Below, in pieces: positions 32,401-44,158 of a DNA stretch of 64,000 bases. How positions within the stretch are numbered: the first letter of the stretch is position 1; each line of letters opens with the position of its first letter. The DNA is from Plumapathes pennacea. Taxonomy: Eukaryota; Cnidaria; Anthozoa; Antipatharia; Myriopathidae. Position numbers and translations under genes: made by a program. The stretch lies in contig OZ038470.1 of NCBI GenBank assembly GCA_964036295.1, positions 1,539,501 through 1,603,500 on the forward strand, written 5' to 3'. The notes under the pieces are model-generated. The model did no database searches. It worked only from the letters and a program-made list of their open reading frames with translations, and was not told the origin of the DNA.

Positions 32401-35400
32401 GGCATTGACTTTCCTGGAGCTCCGCCTCACAGCACTGTTTGATTCTGTTATAACAGGGTCTGGCTTATCTTCACGACAAAAACTTAATGCACAGAGATAT
32501 CAAGGTAAGCTTTTAAAAAGTCCAAAAATATTATTTCAGACTCATATTTCATACATGCATGTTTCTTGACATGCATGACCAGCAACTAATGTAATACTGG
32601 TATTTTGTTTCATCCCAGGGAGCAAATATTCTTTTGAATGAGCAGGGAGATGTGAAACTAGGTGAGACCTTTTCCCTGGTTTTATTTGGAGTTCTTGTTT
32701 CTTTTTTTACCATTATTGTAGGTGTTGTATCAGGGAAACAAAAACAAACAAAAAAAAAAAAAATTTCCAGCTAGCCTGAAGGCAAGTTGTAGTCATAAAT
32801 TGCTATCCCAGATAGTTCAACCAGAGCAAGTTGTTAGGAAAATCTACTAGCCTGCATGATGGAAAAGTCTAGTTGCCCCAGGCAGTGGACACAACTTTCA
32901 CTGCATCCTGTGAAATGTGCATACTGAAGTGTGCATGCACACTAGTTAGCTGAATCCGAGATCTTCAGTCAGTGTAGTTACTAACTGTATTATTGAAAAT
33001 AAGCTTTTCTAATTCTCCTTTCTCTTTTTCTTTAGCTGACTTTGGTATTGCAGCCAGGATATCAGAAACCATGAGAAAACGAAAATCTTTCATAGGAACT
33101 CCTTACTGGTGAGTTTTCAAGCAGGGTTGCTTTTCTTTTTTGTTGTACATTTTTTGTAATCAAAATTTGACAATTTGTTATCCTGCAGGATGGCCCCAGA
33201 GATGGCCGCTGTAGAAAGGACAGGAGGGTACGACCTGAAGGTGGGTGCGAGGCATGACCAACTGTGACCCTGCAGAAGGCAAAAAAAAAATCACTTTATT
33301 TAAGTCTCGATGTATTTAGCACTGCCGTGCTAATTGGGGAGACTTGAAATGCAGAAACGAAATATCATAAACTGAACACAAATTTGTTAAGAATCCCAAC
33401 TCGTCGGAGGCTAACCAGTTGGCTATTTACATAGTGTGGCCGAGGGTTTGAACTCAGGGCTGCCGTGTTGCAAATTCAGCTAGTGGTCAGAGCGGGGCTT
33501 GAACCTGGGACCTCCGGATTTCAAGTCCGGTGCCCTAACCACTTGGCCACACTGCCTCTTCCTATATACTGGCAAGCTATATACTGTATTGATAAATACC
33601 AATATGATTTCTCTCGTAGTGTGACATCTGGGCAGTTGGTATTACAGCACTTGAAATGGCCGAGCTTCAGCCACCAATGTTTGATCTACACCCAATGAGG
33701 TGAGAAAAAGCCTGCTTTATGAAACTTGCCTGCTATTCAAACATATGTGCTAATTCAAGAACCTTACACACCGCTGCAACAACACTGTGTTCTTTGTCTT
33801 TTCAGGGCTCTGTATCTGATATCTAAACGAGGATATGTTCCACCAACACTGAAGGAGAAAGACAAATGGTGAGTTGGATATTGCATCATATCATTATATT
33901 ATATACATACTGAGACATACTCACGAAAAAGCCATATTGTAAAATTTCGTACGCAAATGAGTTCTAGCCAATGAGAGGCCGCGAACGACGCTTTTCACAC
34001 GTGAAAAAAATCGTTCGTCCAATCACAAGCTGCGAACGACGATTTTTCACTACTTTTAAAGGGTTTCCCGGTCCCATCATAAATGTCTCAGTATGTATAT
34101 AATAAACAGAAAACATCATGGAAAGTGCTTTGTACAGTTTTTATTCACTCGTTGTTTCGTATCATAAAACTCACTCGCTCGCAAAGCCTCGCTCGTTCGT
34201 TTTATGATACTTCACAACTCGTGAATAAAAACCGTACGCGCGCACTTTCCATGAAGTAATCTCTATATATTGTATGTTACCATACATTGTGTTGCATAAC
34301 ATTTTATGATTATCATATGTATCATATATCACAACTTTCTGATTGATCAATAATTTTATTGATTTATAATCACACATTATTATTATTAAGAGGTTGCAGG
34401 AGGGTCAGTCAGTCTGTTAACTCACTAGTATTGACAGCCAGGAGTATTGTGTGGTTGCATGCTTCTTATAATGGTTCTTTTTTTTTTTTTTTTTTTTTTT
34501 GCAGGAGTCAAGACATGCATAACTTCATCAAAATCGCTCTTACAAAAAACCCCAAGAAACGTCCAAGTGCCGACAGATTACTCACTGTAAGTCATACAAC
34601 AGTCTGAATTACAGTTTGCAGGATTCAAAATCCAAATTTTACTCTGACTATCTTCAAACTTCTGATACCAATATGTCATTACATGTAGGTTACTAGTGTT
34701 ATCAGACTACTGAAGTATATTTTGCATTGTTTGCTCCAAACCAACCTTTTGTTATGCAGCACCCTTTCTGTGTTCGACAATACACTCGTGCTGTGACCCA
34801 GGACTTGCTGGACAAATACAGAAGAAAACGAGAACAGAAAGCAAGCCCTTTAGGAGGAAATGAGGAGAATGACAGCGATGGCGAGAAGGATGAGGTAAGT
34901 ACATGTTGTGCTTCACAGGAACTGGTTTTGTGGAAAAAGAAAAAAAAAACAAACAGTCAAAACCAAGAAAACATTATTGAAGACATTTTGATGACTATGG
35001 TAATATGATTATAATTTATTGCCATTTTTTAAATACAATGGGATGTGTTTTTACCTAATTTTCCAGGAAGCTAAACTGCTCACCAGGATTCGTTCCAAGA
35101 AAATACCAGACAAGCCTTCTGAACGTGCTTCAATGACAGAAAACGAATGTAAGTGTACTCCTTACAGGTGGAGCTAGTGTGCTAATCGACTAAAGGTTGA
35201 TGTGTAAATGCTGGATGCCAAGTTTGAGTTGACATTTTGAGCACAGGCCCTCTGTTGGAATCTAGCGAATAGACAACTTTTTTGACAATGGTTTTGTTTT
35301 GATTTTTAGTGGGTGGAGTACAGTTAGGACCTATGATGAAAAGAGAAACTAGACCACAACCTAAGGTACAGTAAGGTATACTGTAGTGATCAGAGGCAAA

Positions 35401-38400
35401 CTTCTCCTTTCAACACACAGTCAGTTATATATAGTTCAGTGTAAAGAAAATGGCTGGTGATCTGTGGCTCAGGCCCATGCTGGTCAGGGCCCGGTTTTTT
35501 CGAAAGTCGATTAAGCTAATCCAGGATTAACGAAATTATTTCTCTCGACCTCTCTCCCAATAAACAGCAAGGTTTTGTTCGAAGATGGATTAAAAAGCTT
35601 GTTCCGGCTTAAAACGTTATCAAGAAAGTCGTTGTGGACGAAACTTTTACGTTTTCTGGCAAACAAATGACAAGAAAGTTTAGACCTAATCCAGGATTAG
35701 CCTAATCGTGCTTTGAAAAACCGGGCCCAGACTGTTAATTCTCCTACGCAGTGTTAGTCAGGCATTCAAAGCCCAGCTGGTTAACATGAGAGGCAAACTA
35801 CTCTATTGACACTGTAAGTTCATGATAATAGGCCATTTGTGAGATGCCTGTTAGTGTGAAACCTTTCTGATTAGTTTGATTTGCATGAACATGAACATGT
35901 ATTAGAACGGAATTTTCGTAAGAAAGGTCCGGCACTGAGCCTCGTTTTCAAACAGAGGCTTATTACTAAGATACTGATTTTACATTGTGCCAGCAGGTTG
36001 AAGATGCCGCTGAAGGAATCACAGACAGTGGAGACAACTTGGATGAGTAAGTATAGAGTAAGGACAGGCTTTGAGAGCACTGAAGATGAACTTTTAGACA
36101 AAGTGTCGCAAGGTCATACCTTGTGGTAAACGAACACACCTTTCTTTTGAGTCAGCGGTCATTGAACAAAACTGGACTTCAGTACAGGCAGCCCACACGG
36201 GCTGATGACGTCACAACTGATACGTTAATAGGGATTTGTATGGGAGGTTTTTAAAATCACGTTTAACGCGTGAGTGTAATAAATCTTACTCTTAAAATCG
36301 GTCTGACAACAGAAAGAGTCATTACTTGCCGCTTTTGATCACTTTCGAGGCGATTTGGCGCCGATTCTTTCCGATGATTGTTGGTACACGTAGTTTGGGT
36401 GCTTATATCCTGGTTGTGATGTTTTAAACAGCGAAGGTGGTGACAGTGGAACGATGAGGGCAAATTCTTTTGACGAGGAGCCACCACCACTGCCTCCCAA
36501 GGTAAGAGAATTCATAGCACAACTTTCTAGAAAACAGAATATCAGTAAAACTAAGGTTGTGAGAATGTATATCAGTCTTGATTTTTGTTGTCGAGAAGTG
36601 TTTTCTCTGCTTCTGTCTTTGTTTTATCAGTAATCTTACCGACCACATGCCGGCCACGTTACGACCATGTTACCGACCCCATACCGACTACATACCGACT
36701 ACAAACCGGCCACGATACCGACCACATACCGACCTCGTCACCGAGCACGTTACCGAGCACGTTACCGACCCCATACCGACCACTAACCGACTACGATACC
36801 GACCACATGCCAACCTCTTTACCGACCACGACTCCCGACTACGTTTCCGACCACATACCGGCCACGATACCGACCACATACCGACCATGTTGCCGGCCAT
36901 ATACCAGCCACGTTACCGACCATATACCAACCATGTTACCGACCGCATGTTGACCGCATTTTTTCCTCTTTTTTTTTTTTTTTTTTCTCAAGGCTAATCG
37001 AAATTCGCACTATCAAGTGCCTCGCCCGTCAAGTCTTAGACAAAAACCTACCCCTCCCCCTAAGCCTGGCCACCTGAAGGTGACAAAAACCACGAGCAGT
37101 CAGGAACGTACATCGTCGCCCCCGACTCTTGTGCCACGCAAGTATTCAGAGAGCGAAATCGACAGAAAACCACCGCCGCCTAGACACCCACCCCCGGTGA
37201 GTTATGTTTTGTCTCTCTCACTCCCCTCCCCCCTCTCTCTTGACTTTTGCATCACTGACTGCTCTTATATAATTATTATTTCAGAAGCCACCAGCGTCAA
37301 AGTCGGTGTCAGATGCCAGAAAGTCAAGCGTGAGTATCCACCGCAATTTAGTACCAACGTTCTGTCAACTTTTCTTAAGACGGTGACGGTGATAACTGAA
37401 GATGTCGATTTCGATGGAGATGGTAATGGTGATGACGATGGTAATTGTGAGGATGATGGCAATGCCGCGGTGATGGTGATAACGATGGTGATGATTGGCT
37501 GATGGTGATGGCGATGGCGATGGTGATGATTGGCTGATGGTGATGGCGATGGTGATGATTGGCTGATGGTGATGGCGATGGTGGTGATGGTGGTGGTGAT
37601 TATGACGATGATGGCAATTGTGATGATGACAGGAAGATGATGGTAACGATGATTTCAATGAAGTGATGATGATGGTGATTGTGACGAAGATGGTGACGAT
37701 TATGGCGATGGCCTTGGTGGATTGTTTATTGTGATTTTCTTGGTGTGGATACTTACAACCACGTAAGCAACGGTGAAGAAAAATTTCAGCAGTGACGACG
37801 AAAATATGCATATCGTACCCACTTATCCTTCTACTTTGTGTTTTTTAGGTTACCACATGCTTCTCAAAGATATTCAACGAATGTCCTCTGACCATCAATT
37901 GCACAGCTGTTTGGACGAACGCGAAGACGAGAGGTAAGAGGTCACGTGGTTTTCAGCCTGGTATACGTCATTGCACGTGTGATCCCCCATGTGATTTGAG
38001 TGAAAGTTTATCGGACAGATAGGGGAACTTCCCTTCGTTGAAAATGCTTTACTCGTGTTCATTTTCGTATGAATCAAATATTCAAATGACACGTTTTGCC
38101 TTGGACGTATTTTGACGCGTTACCGTTATTTTTGTGATTTATGCTTTTTGCAGAGAGACATATTTTAATAGGAGCTGAGGAAGGCATATATTCCCTGAAC
38201 ATCAGCGACCAGGCTCATGAGGCTGAAATGGAACAGGTAATGTGTGTAGAACGTCTGAGTCAGTTCCTCTTATTCTTTCCATTTCTTTTCCTTTCCCTGA
38301 TTTCCTTCTTCTACTGAATTTCAATTACCGTACATACACTACTAGAAATACGATCTTCTCAGATGTCCCCTCATCCTGAAATTTAGAGACTTTGTCTATC

Positions 38401-39455
38401 ATTGTTTTGGAAAGGGAGATGGTGGGCATTTTTCCCTTGACTTCCCGTTCCCCATTCACCTCCGGTCCTTTGCTTTTTGTTCTCTTCGTCTCCATTTCTC
38501 CCCTTTACCATTCAGATTCTGTGAGTTTTTGTTTCTTCCATTTCCTTTCATTCTCTTTTGTGTCCGCCCTCCTTGTCCCAGGTCCTTTTCTTACGGGTTC
38601 CAGTCCCATTAATGGTGATATTTACGTCGCACTGGGACCTTATTTGATCTTTAGTCCGCAGGTATTTCCCTCACATGCCTGTATTATTTTATCTTACAGG
38701 TTTGTGCTAAGAAATGCACGTGGCTTTCCGTCGTAGAAAATATCATGGTGTCAGTGTTAGGTAAGTTTCTCGTCTGTGATTTAAATGTGAAATCTCTGAT
38801 TTAGAATTTCTATAATTTACCGCAACCATTGTCCTTTTTGTTCTCGTTTCCAGGCTGCCCTCCGTGTGTGCATATGCATAATTTGGCGGCTCTGCACGAC
38901 AGACAAGAGAGGTTTTTCGTGACGATGACCAGGTCAGTATATGCCGGGCCACAAAGTACTAATCAACTTCGAGTTTCTCTTTCAGTCTCTTGCCCTAGAT
39001 TTATCATACAGTTGGGAGAACTTGATATTTGATGATCGTGACACTCGTGCATTTTTTGGTTAGAATAGTCACTATCAAAACAGGTCAAGAGGTACAAAAT
39101 AGTTAAGTGGTTGTGGTTGCCTTCTTTATAGAAACGCAAATAGAGTCCCCGAAACAAGAGGCTGCACGAACTGTTGTATCGGTGAGTTGAATTGTCGCAA
39201 TAGCGACACAACTTTTTCTTGTTTTTAGAGCGGTTTTTGATGCTATGCTTTTGGATTTCATTAGTTCAATCAAGTTTAGCAGTGTTCTCGGCCAATCAGG
39301 AAGAAAAGCCGAACCCGATTTAATACGATGCGTTTCCTTGAACTGGTTTTTGTTTGTTTGTTTGTTGTTTTGCTTTTAAAGTAAAACTAAACGCAAATCA
39401 CTCTGGCTTTTGTCTTGTACGGTTAAGTTGTGCATGGTGTAACCTTATTTGTTGA

Positions 39456-39513
<58 letters not shown>

Positions 39514-41951
39514 AGTTTCATCATAGTTCTACTTTGTGTGTTCTACTTTGTTGTAGTTGCTGGTTCTAATGTTAGCGTATGATTTTTTTTTTTCATACTT
39601 TATACTTTTTTCTCTATCACAGTCAACAATCCGTATAACAACCAGCTTTACTTGTGTGTGGCGATGTCAAAAGGTGTCCATCTCTTACAATGGTACGAAC
39701 CGATGGAAAGGTTCATGAAGGTCAAGGTGAGTCTCGTAAAATCCACCATTACCTCGAAGCTTCTGGGTTGAGTTCAATAAGACAGTTACAACAGTTACTG
39801 GACTTAAAATTTCCGTTCACAGACGTTTGACGTCGACCTCCCTTCGCCTATCTTGCTGTTTGAGCCGCTCGTCAAGCCGAAGCTGGAGTATCCACTTATA
39901 TGTGTCGGTGTCAGGGAAGGGTAAGTAAAATAAACAGCTCTACATATAAACCACAAGTGCATCCACATGATCGTTACCCTTTTTCTTTCTTCCTTGCTGC
40001 TTCCTTCCGCCCCCCTTTGTTGCTGTTTTTGCCTTGTTCCTCTAGACTGCAAAACAGTCCATTCTCTGTGCAAGGATAATCGAAGCGAACGCGTGCGGTC
40101 TGGGGAGAGCGAGCGAGCGAGCTTGTTTGCTTGCACTTGCTCGATGATCCTAGCGCAAAGAAGGGACTGTTTTGCAACTTATGTTCCTCCGGCTCAGTTC
40201 TTCTTTCTTGCCTTTTTTTTTACCACTTTTCTTACTTCCTCCTTGCTTTGCTTCTTTCTATAATCTTCCTTCTTTCTTTCGTCAATTATTTCCTATCTTC
40301 CTTTTGTACCTCTTCCCGTGGCTTCCTTCTTTTCGTCTTTGCTTGTTTATTTATCCCTCCCTTTCCCCTCCCTTATTTGTTTTGTTTATTTTTCTAGGTC
40401 TGACAACTGTCTCAACTTTGAAGTAGTCAATTTGAACTCCACTTCAAACTGGTTCACGGAGCTACCAGACGGTATGTCTGTTTGTCTAAGATGAGTTGGT
40501 TCATGACTACGGTCTCTTTACTAGTGAAAGAAAAAAGTCTAAATAATAGAAGAGTTTCTGTTGTTTAACCTGCTTTCTCTTTCTGTTTCTTCTTCTTACA
40601 ATTTCAGGAAAGCACATCGAAGCTGAAACGGTGGATCAACTTGAAAAGGACACAGTTTTAGTCTCAAATGACAGTAAGCTTGACGTTTATCAGCTAGTTT
40701 TGTGTAAAGTGTGTTGTACTGTATGTTCATACATCTCCGTATTTGTCCTTTTGTTTTCACATTACTAACTACTTTCCTTGCCCTGAATGGAATTGCAATG
40801 ACAGACCCGTCTTCCACTCATGTTTGTTTGTTTTATTATTACAGAAATCATTAGGTTTGTCGACTTGGAAGGAAAACCAAAGCATTTCCGGAGACAGCTC
40901 TCAGAAATTCACTTCGACATCAAGCCGCAGTCAGTTGGTGAGACTAACGATACTTGGATTGCCTTGCAATGTTAACCATTCCAATGCCATGTTTCTATGA
41001 ATTCAAAAACAAGAACCCCACCCAATAAGAAATTGAACACTGATATTAGGTTGTACTCATGGAGAGCTTTCATTTGAGTGGTCACATCTAGGTTTCTAAC
41101 AGTTCAGGAGTTGGAAGTGAGCACTGCGAATGTACTCATTGAGAGCTTTCGATCATTTGAATGGTGACTCCTTTAGGTTTCATTTGACAGTTCAGGAGTT
41201 GGAATTGAACACTGCTATTAGAATGTACTCACTGAGAGCTTTCATTTGAGTGGTCACACCTTTAGGTTTCAATTGACAGTTCAGGAGTTGAAAGTGAACA
41301 CTGCTGTTAGAATGTACTCATTGAGAGCTTTCATTTGAGTTGTAACACTCTCCGCCGTACAACCTGGCATTCGAAGTCCGAACGTCATCTTTATTTGGTG
41401 ACGTCATTGAGGCCGTGTTGTTATTGACAGGCGTGATTTGTTTTTGTTTGTGTTTGTAGTGTGTCTACACGGCAGCGTGTTGGCGTTTCACAAGCATGGT
41501 CTTCAAGGCAGAAGCTTACAGACTGGAAGGGTAAGACGCAAGTGACTATTATTACACATACAGGCGGAAATATTTGACGCTGATAAAGTTAACTAATATG
41601 GGCATTTTTAAAGTTAACTAATATGGGCATTTAGTTAACTAATATGGGCATTTTTAAAGTTAACTAATATGGGCATTTCTTGTTTACAGGCGAACGTGGA
41701 AATGAATGACCCAAGGCGGGTTTTTCGGTTGTTGGGGAGCGAAAGGTTCGTCGAAACAGCTTTGTGTGATCGTCCGGTTAATTTGCCTTTAGCTAAAACA
41801 CAAAATAATGAGTTTTGTTTGGTTTACCTTGGTTTGTAATTTCCTTGCTTTTCTTGCCCGCAGTATCGCTGTCGTCGAGAGCAGGCCAGCGGATGACTCC
41901 TCTGCCGCTGTCAATCTGTACATTTTGGCCACTAGTGCCAAGGCCAAGTGA
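29436..41951 (+). CDS. MAP4K3: MAP4K3/MAP4K5-type GCK-I kinase
   Basis: 32 coding exons, all joining in phase to 820 residues (human MAP4K3 894, MAP4K5 846). First exon 29436-29537, last 41864-41951. Others include 30451-30541, 32457-32504 (MHRDIK), 33036-33108 (ADFG...), 33189-33240, 34760-34894, 36993-37196, 37849-37933, 39623-39726, 40845-40937 and 41460-41530. The kinase domain is N-terminal: GGGTYGDV, Lys47, HRD with Asp138, DFG at 156-158, GTPYWMAPE, then [17 protein letters not shown] typical of GCK-I kinases. A Pro-rich linker at about 395-485 ([26 protein letters not shown]) should bind SH3 adaptors. A C-terminal citron homology (CNH) domain follows from about residue 490. These kinases act upstream of JNK and, for MAP4K3, in amino-acid signalling to mTORC1. 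MAP4K3 and MAP4K5 cannot be told apart here. Confidence 0.94.
32027..32235. mobile_element. TTAACCCTTTCACTC-type MITE copy
   Basis: Starts TTAACCCTTTCACTCCCAG; the interior repeats that of 2785-2994 (AAAATGCAGATTCTCTTAAC, ATGTATGAGTGATGTA). The right end is degenerate (GGAGTCAAAGAGTCA). It lies in an intron of the MAP4K gene. Confidence 0.7.
33300..33558 (-). mobile_element. tRNA-derived SINE
   Basis: Read on the minus strand from about 33556, the sequence is tRNA-like: A-box TGGCCAAGTGG, an anticodon arm CCGGACTTGAAATCCGG and B-box GGTTCAAGCCC, resembling tRNA-Ser(TGA). The acceptor stem does not pair, there is no long variable arm and a non-tRNA body follows. It is therefore a SINE head rather than a tRNA gene. 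It lies in a MAP4K intron. Confidence 0.7.
33900..34253. mobile_element. Two adjacent inverted-repeat elements in a MAP4K intron
   Basis: 33900-34102 has ends TATATACATACTGAGACAT and ATGTCTCAGTATGTATATA, with GCGAACGACG repeats inside. 34117-34253 is a near-palindrome from CATGGAAAGTGC to GCACTTTCCATG, with TTTTATTCACTCGTTG / CAACTCGTGAATAAAA arms. There are no coding features. Confidence 0.75.
35487..35728. mobile_element. GGGCCCGGTTTTT-type MITE
   Basis: About 242 bp; ends GGGCCCGGTTTTTTCGAAAG and CTTTGAAAAACCGGGCCC, with subterminal AATCCAGGATTA on both sides. A related end (TTGCTTTGAAGAACTGGGCC) survives alone at about 42113-42132. Confidence 0.85.
36640..36958 (+). repeat. CATACCGACCA / GTTACCGACCA minisatellite
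   Basis: About 25 imperfect 11-12 bp units of TACCGACCA(C/T) with ATA or GTT spacers, ending just before the T-rich tract of the next MAP4K exon. The reverse complement of this motif forms the array at 57380-57660 in the SLC4 gene. Confidence 0.9.
37380..37725 (+). repeat. GATGGT/GGCGAT degenerate microsatellite
   Basis: Imperfect GATGGT hexamers, with a higher-order block of about 45 bp (GATTGGCTGATGGTGATGGC) repeated three times at 37490-37580. Located in a MAP4K intron. Confidence 0.85.
39455..39513 (+). repeat. (GTT)n microsatellite
   Basis: About 20 uninterrupted GTT trinucleotides in a MAP4K intron, followed by a poly(T) about 70 bp further on. Confidence 0.9.
40045..40178. repeat. 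Inverted repeat with GCAAAACAGTCC ends
   Basis: GACTGCAAAACAGTCC and GGGACTGTTTTGCA flank about 100 bp containing AGCGAGCGAGCG repeats. It is probably a foldback element and is followed by CT-rich intron sequence up to the next MAP4K acceptor at 40398. Confidence 0.65.
41030..41345 (+). repeat. About 90-bp tandem repeat in a MAP4K intron
   Basis: Four diverged copies containing AATGTACTCATTGAGAGCTT, TCATTTGAGTGGTCACA, TTAGGTTTC and CAGTTCAGGAGTTG. No coding potential is seen. Confidence 0.8.
41567..41686 (+). repeat. TTAACTAATATGGGCATTT tandem repeat
   Basis: Four copies of a 20-26 bp unit (AGTTAACTAATATGGGCATT plus a variable TTTAA), ending a few bases before the acceptor of the penultimate MAP4K exon (41690). 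Confidence 0.9.
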
Positions 41952-43400
41952 GACATGGTGTTACGCGGAAGAAGAGTGGTGCGAATAAGTTCTCGTTTGG
42001 TGCGTTGATTGAAGAGAGGTCCTTGATGGACCTGTAGAAATGTGTAAAATTGAGCAATTCTGAACTTATCTCTTTTGACCGTTGCATTCAAAAGTAAATG
42101 ATTAGACTAATCTTGCTTTGAAGAACTGGGCCCCAACTTAAGGAATTTGCTCCGACCATGATGCTTTGCTCGCTTAGTGAAGTTGCTATTCATGTTGTAC
42201 AATGAAAATTTCACGAGCTCCCGGATGAAAAGAAAATACGAGCGCGCAAAGCACTGTGGTCGAACGAGAAAACTGCGTGTACCAAGTAGTAAGCCCCTGG
42301 TTTGATGGACCTTTCGTCCCACCAGAGACAGGGAAGATTAAGATTGATGGTTTCTTGTTGAACGGGAACAACCAAATATAACTAGTACATATGCAGTGAG
42401 GCCGATGAACCAAGTGTCTAGCTATTCAGAAGATTTCTGCGCGATCTTGTTTAGTTAACTCCAGACTCGAAGTGGGATATTTTAAAACGTTCCTGCAAGC
42501 ATTTATACTTACTAAAAGACAGACAGGCTCTGAAAATATAATTGTGTGATAATTTGTGAAAACTTCATTAGCTCCAGTGGGGGACTTTGTGTTATGTTTG
42601 CCGTGTTGTGTTTTGGGTTATATTTGCTGTTCTGTTTTAGTTGGCCCCCTTTAACTCCTAAGTGTGGATCAACTTCAATTTTCTTCTTTGGCCTCTGACC
42701 ACAGACAAATCACACACTATGGAGAACGTGGCAGTTGATAACTTGCTGAGATGAAAGCTGATTAAAATACTAATTCTCACTACATTGCTCATACATTTTC
42801 TTCTTGAGTGGTTGGGAGAATTTGTGTTTGAGCTCAGGAGTGAAAGGATCAGAGGGCCTCCTGTATAAAACATCCATTTATACGCCAAGTGCAAAATTAC
42901 CATTCACATTCCGTCTTCACCACTGAAGCTTCGTGTTTTTTTTTAGTGTCACGTACAACTCGTATCTCTTATACTTCTCTTATTTTTTTTAGCCAGTTGA
43001 AAGGGTTAACATAAACTTTGGTGTCAGGTTAGTGATGTGATGTGGAGGTCGCTATTCTGTGCATATTTTTGTCTAGGAACACTAGCAGCCATCACATCTG
43101 CAAATGAGCTTTAATTCATTGGAAGCACAGCGCGATAATTTAACGGAAGATAATTGTTATTGAAAGCACTGGATATGCGCAGAATATTAGTTACCTGCCG
43201 TTTACGTGGAGGTCTAGCTACGCAAAAAATAACTATTGCAAGTAAAATACCCCAAATTATATGGCAAAAAAGCCTAACGTTTTTCCTCTCCGTTGTGGTA
43301 TTTTGTTAAATTCGCTGTAACGTAAATAATTTGTAAATAACTAGAAAAAAGTTAAGATTTGCAGTTTTGCAATCAATGTAGCAATAAAGCTTAATGTCCG
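41952..43400. other. MAP4K 3' flank and intergenic sequence
   Basis: Contains a solitary element end at 42107-42135, a diverged TTAACCCTTTCACTC-type MITE at about 42650-42850 and AT-rich sequence with an AATAAA at about 43383. No gene is recognised. Confidence 0.5.
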
Positions 43401-43555
43401 AAGTCTAATGTGTCTAGGGGCGGTGAATATCTGTTTTCTCCCTGTGTGAAGCCTTGTGATCTGTTTATCCGGGAACTCACGGATGCGCGTGCAGTCTCTG
43501 TGACGTCATTTATTTTGCGACTCTTACCAAGAGCACAGGGAAACAGTTTAAAGGT
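43400..43555 (+). promoter_or_regulatory. Probable promoter or 5' exon of the SANT-protein gene
   Basis: A perfect TGACGTCA (43501-43508) lies in a more GC-rich patch ending at a donor (AAAG|GTATGTG, 43555). If spliced to the acceptor at 44152 the frame stays open into the downstream coding exon, so it is either 5' UTR or an N-terminal extension. Confidence 0.45.
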
Positions 43556-44158
43556 ATGTGATTATCGTTTAATTTTATTGAATTTATCTCCAAGGTTTGG
43601 ATGTTTCTTCTTTTGCTTATTAGATTGGAATGTTTGATTCTTTTTGTTGTACCGATCTCAAAATTGTTGATTTTTCAACTCACCTTTGATGCTTCCCGCC
43701 ATAAGATGGAATATCGTGTAAAAAAAAAAAAAACAAAAAAAAATTTCCGCAGGGACTGCCCGTTATCGTTAGAATGTGTAAACTGTTTTTGTGTTGAAAT
43801 TGAACTAACATGGAAAAATGCACCCTGCTCAACAACAGCAACACTGCTGTTAATTATATTTTTATCATGATAGCTTACATAATTGAATGGTTACAGTGGA
43901 TTTCACTTTGAGTTTTCAAGAGTTTACTCGGTTGCCAGTCAAATGGACGGGTCGAGCTAAAATATGCATGGATGATAATTCCCTCCTCTACCCCCAAACA
44001 ATGCTGTCATCGTGAACAGTGCTACAAGTCTAGTATATGAGTATCAGTCCGAAGCTCTCGAAAGTGGCCGCGATTAATTATTTTCTCGCCCTCGTCATAT
44101 CTGGTGCTGTCCAAACATACTACTCGCTAACTCAGTCCGATTTGTGTCACAGGGAACG

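Noticed and set aside
33485..33556. tRNA-Ser gene
   Set aside because: Boxes A and B are present, but the acceptor stem does not pair and the long serine variable arm is absent; better read as a SINE head.
36578..36997. 139-codon Thr/Pro/Arg/His frame in a MAP4K intron
   Set aside because: Explained by the CCGACCA minisatellite and the following T tract.
38392..38736. 114-codon plus-strand frame in a MAP4K intron
   Set aside because: Pyrimidine-rich intron sequence giving Ser/Phe/Leu-rich translation; the real exon starts at 38700 in the kinase frame.
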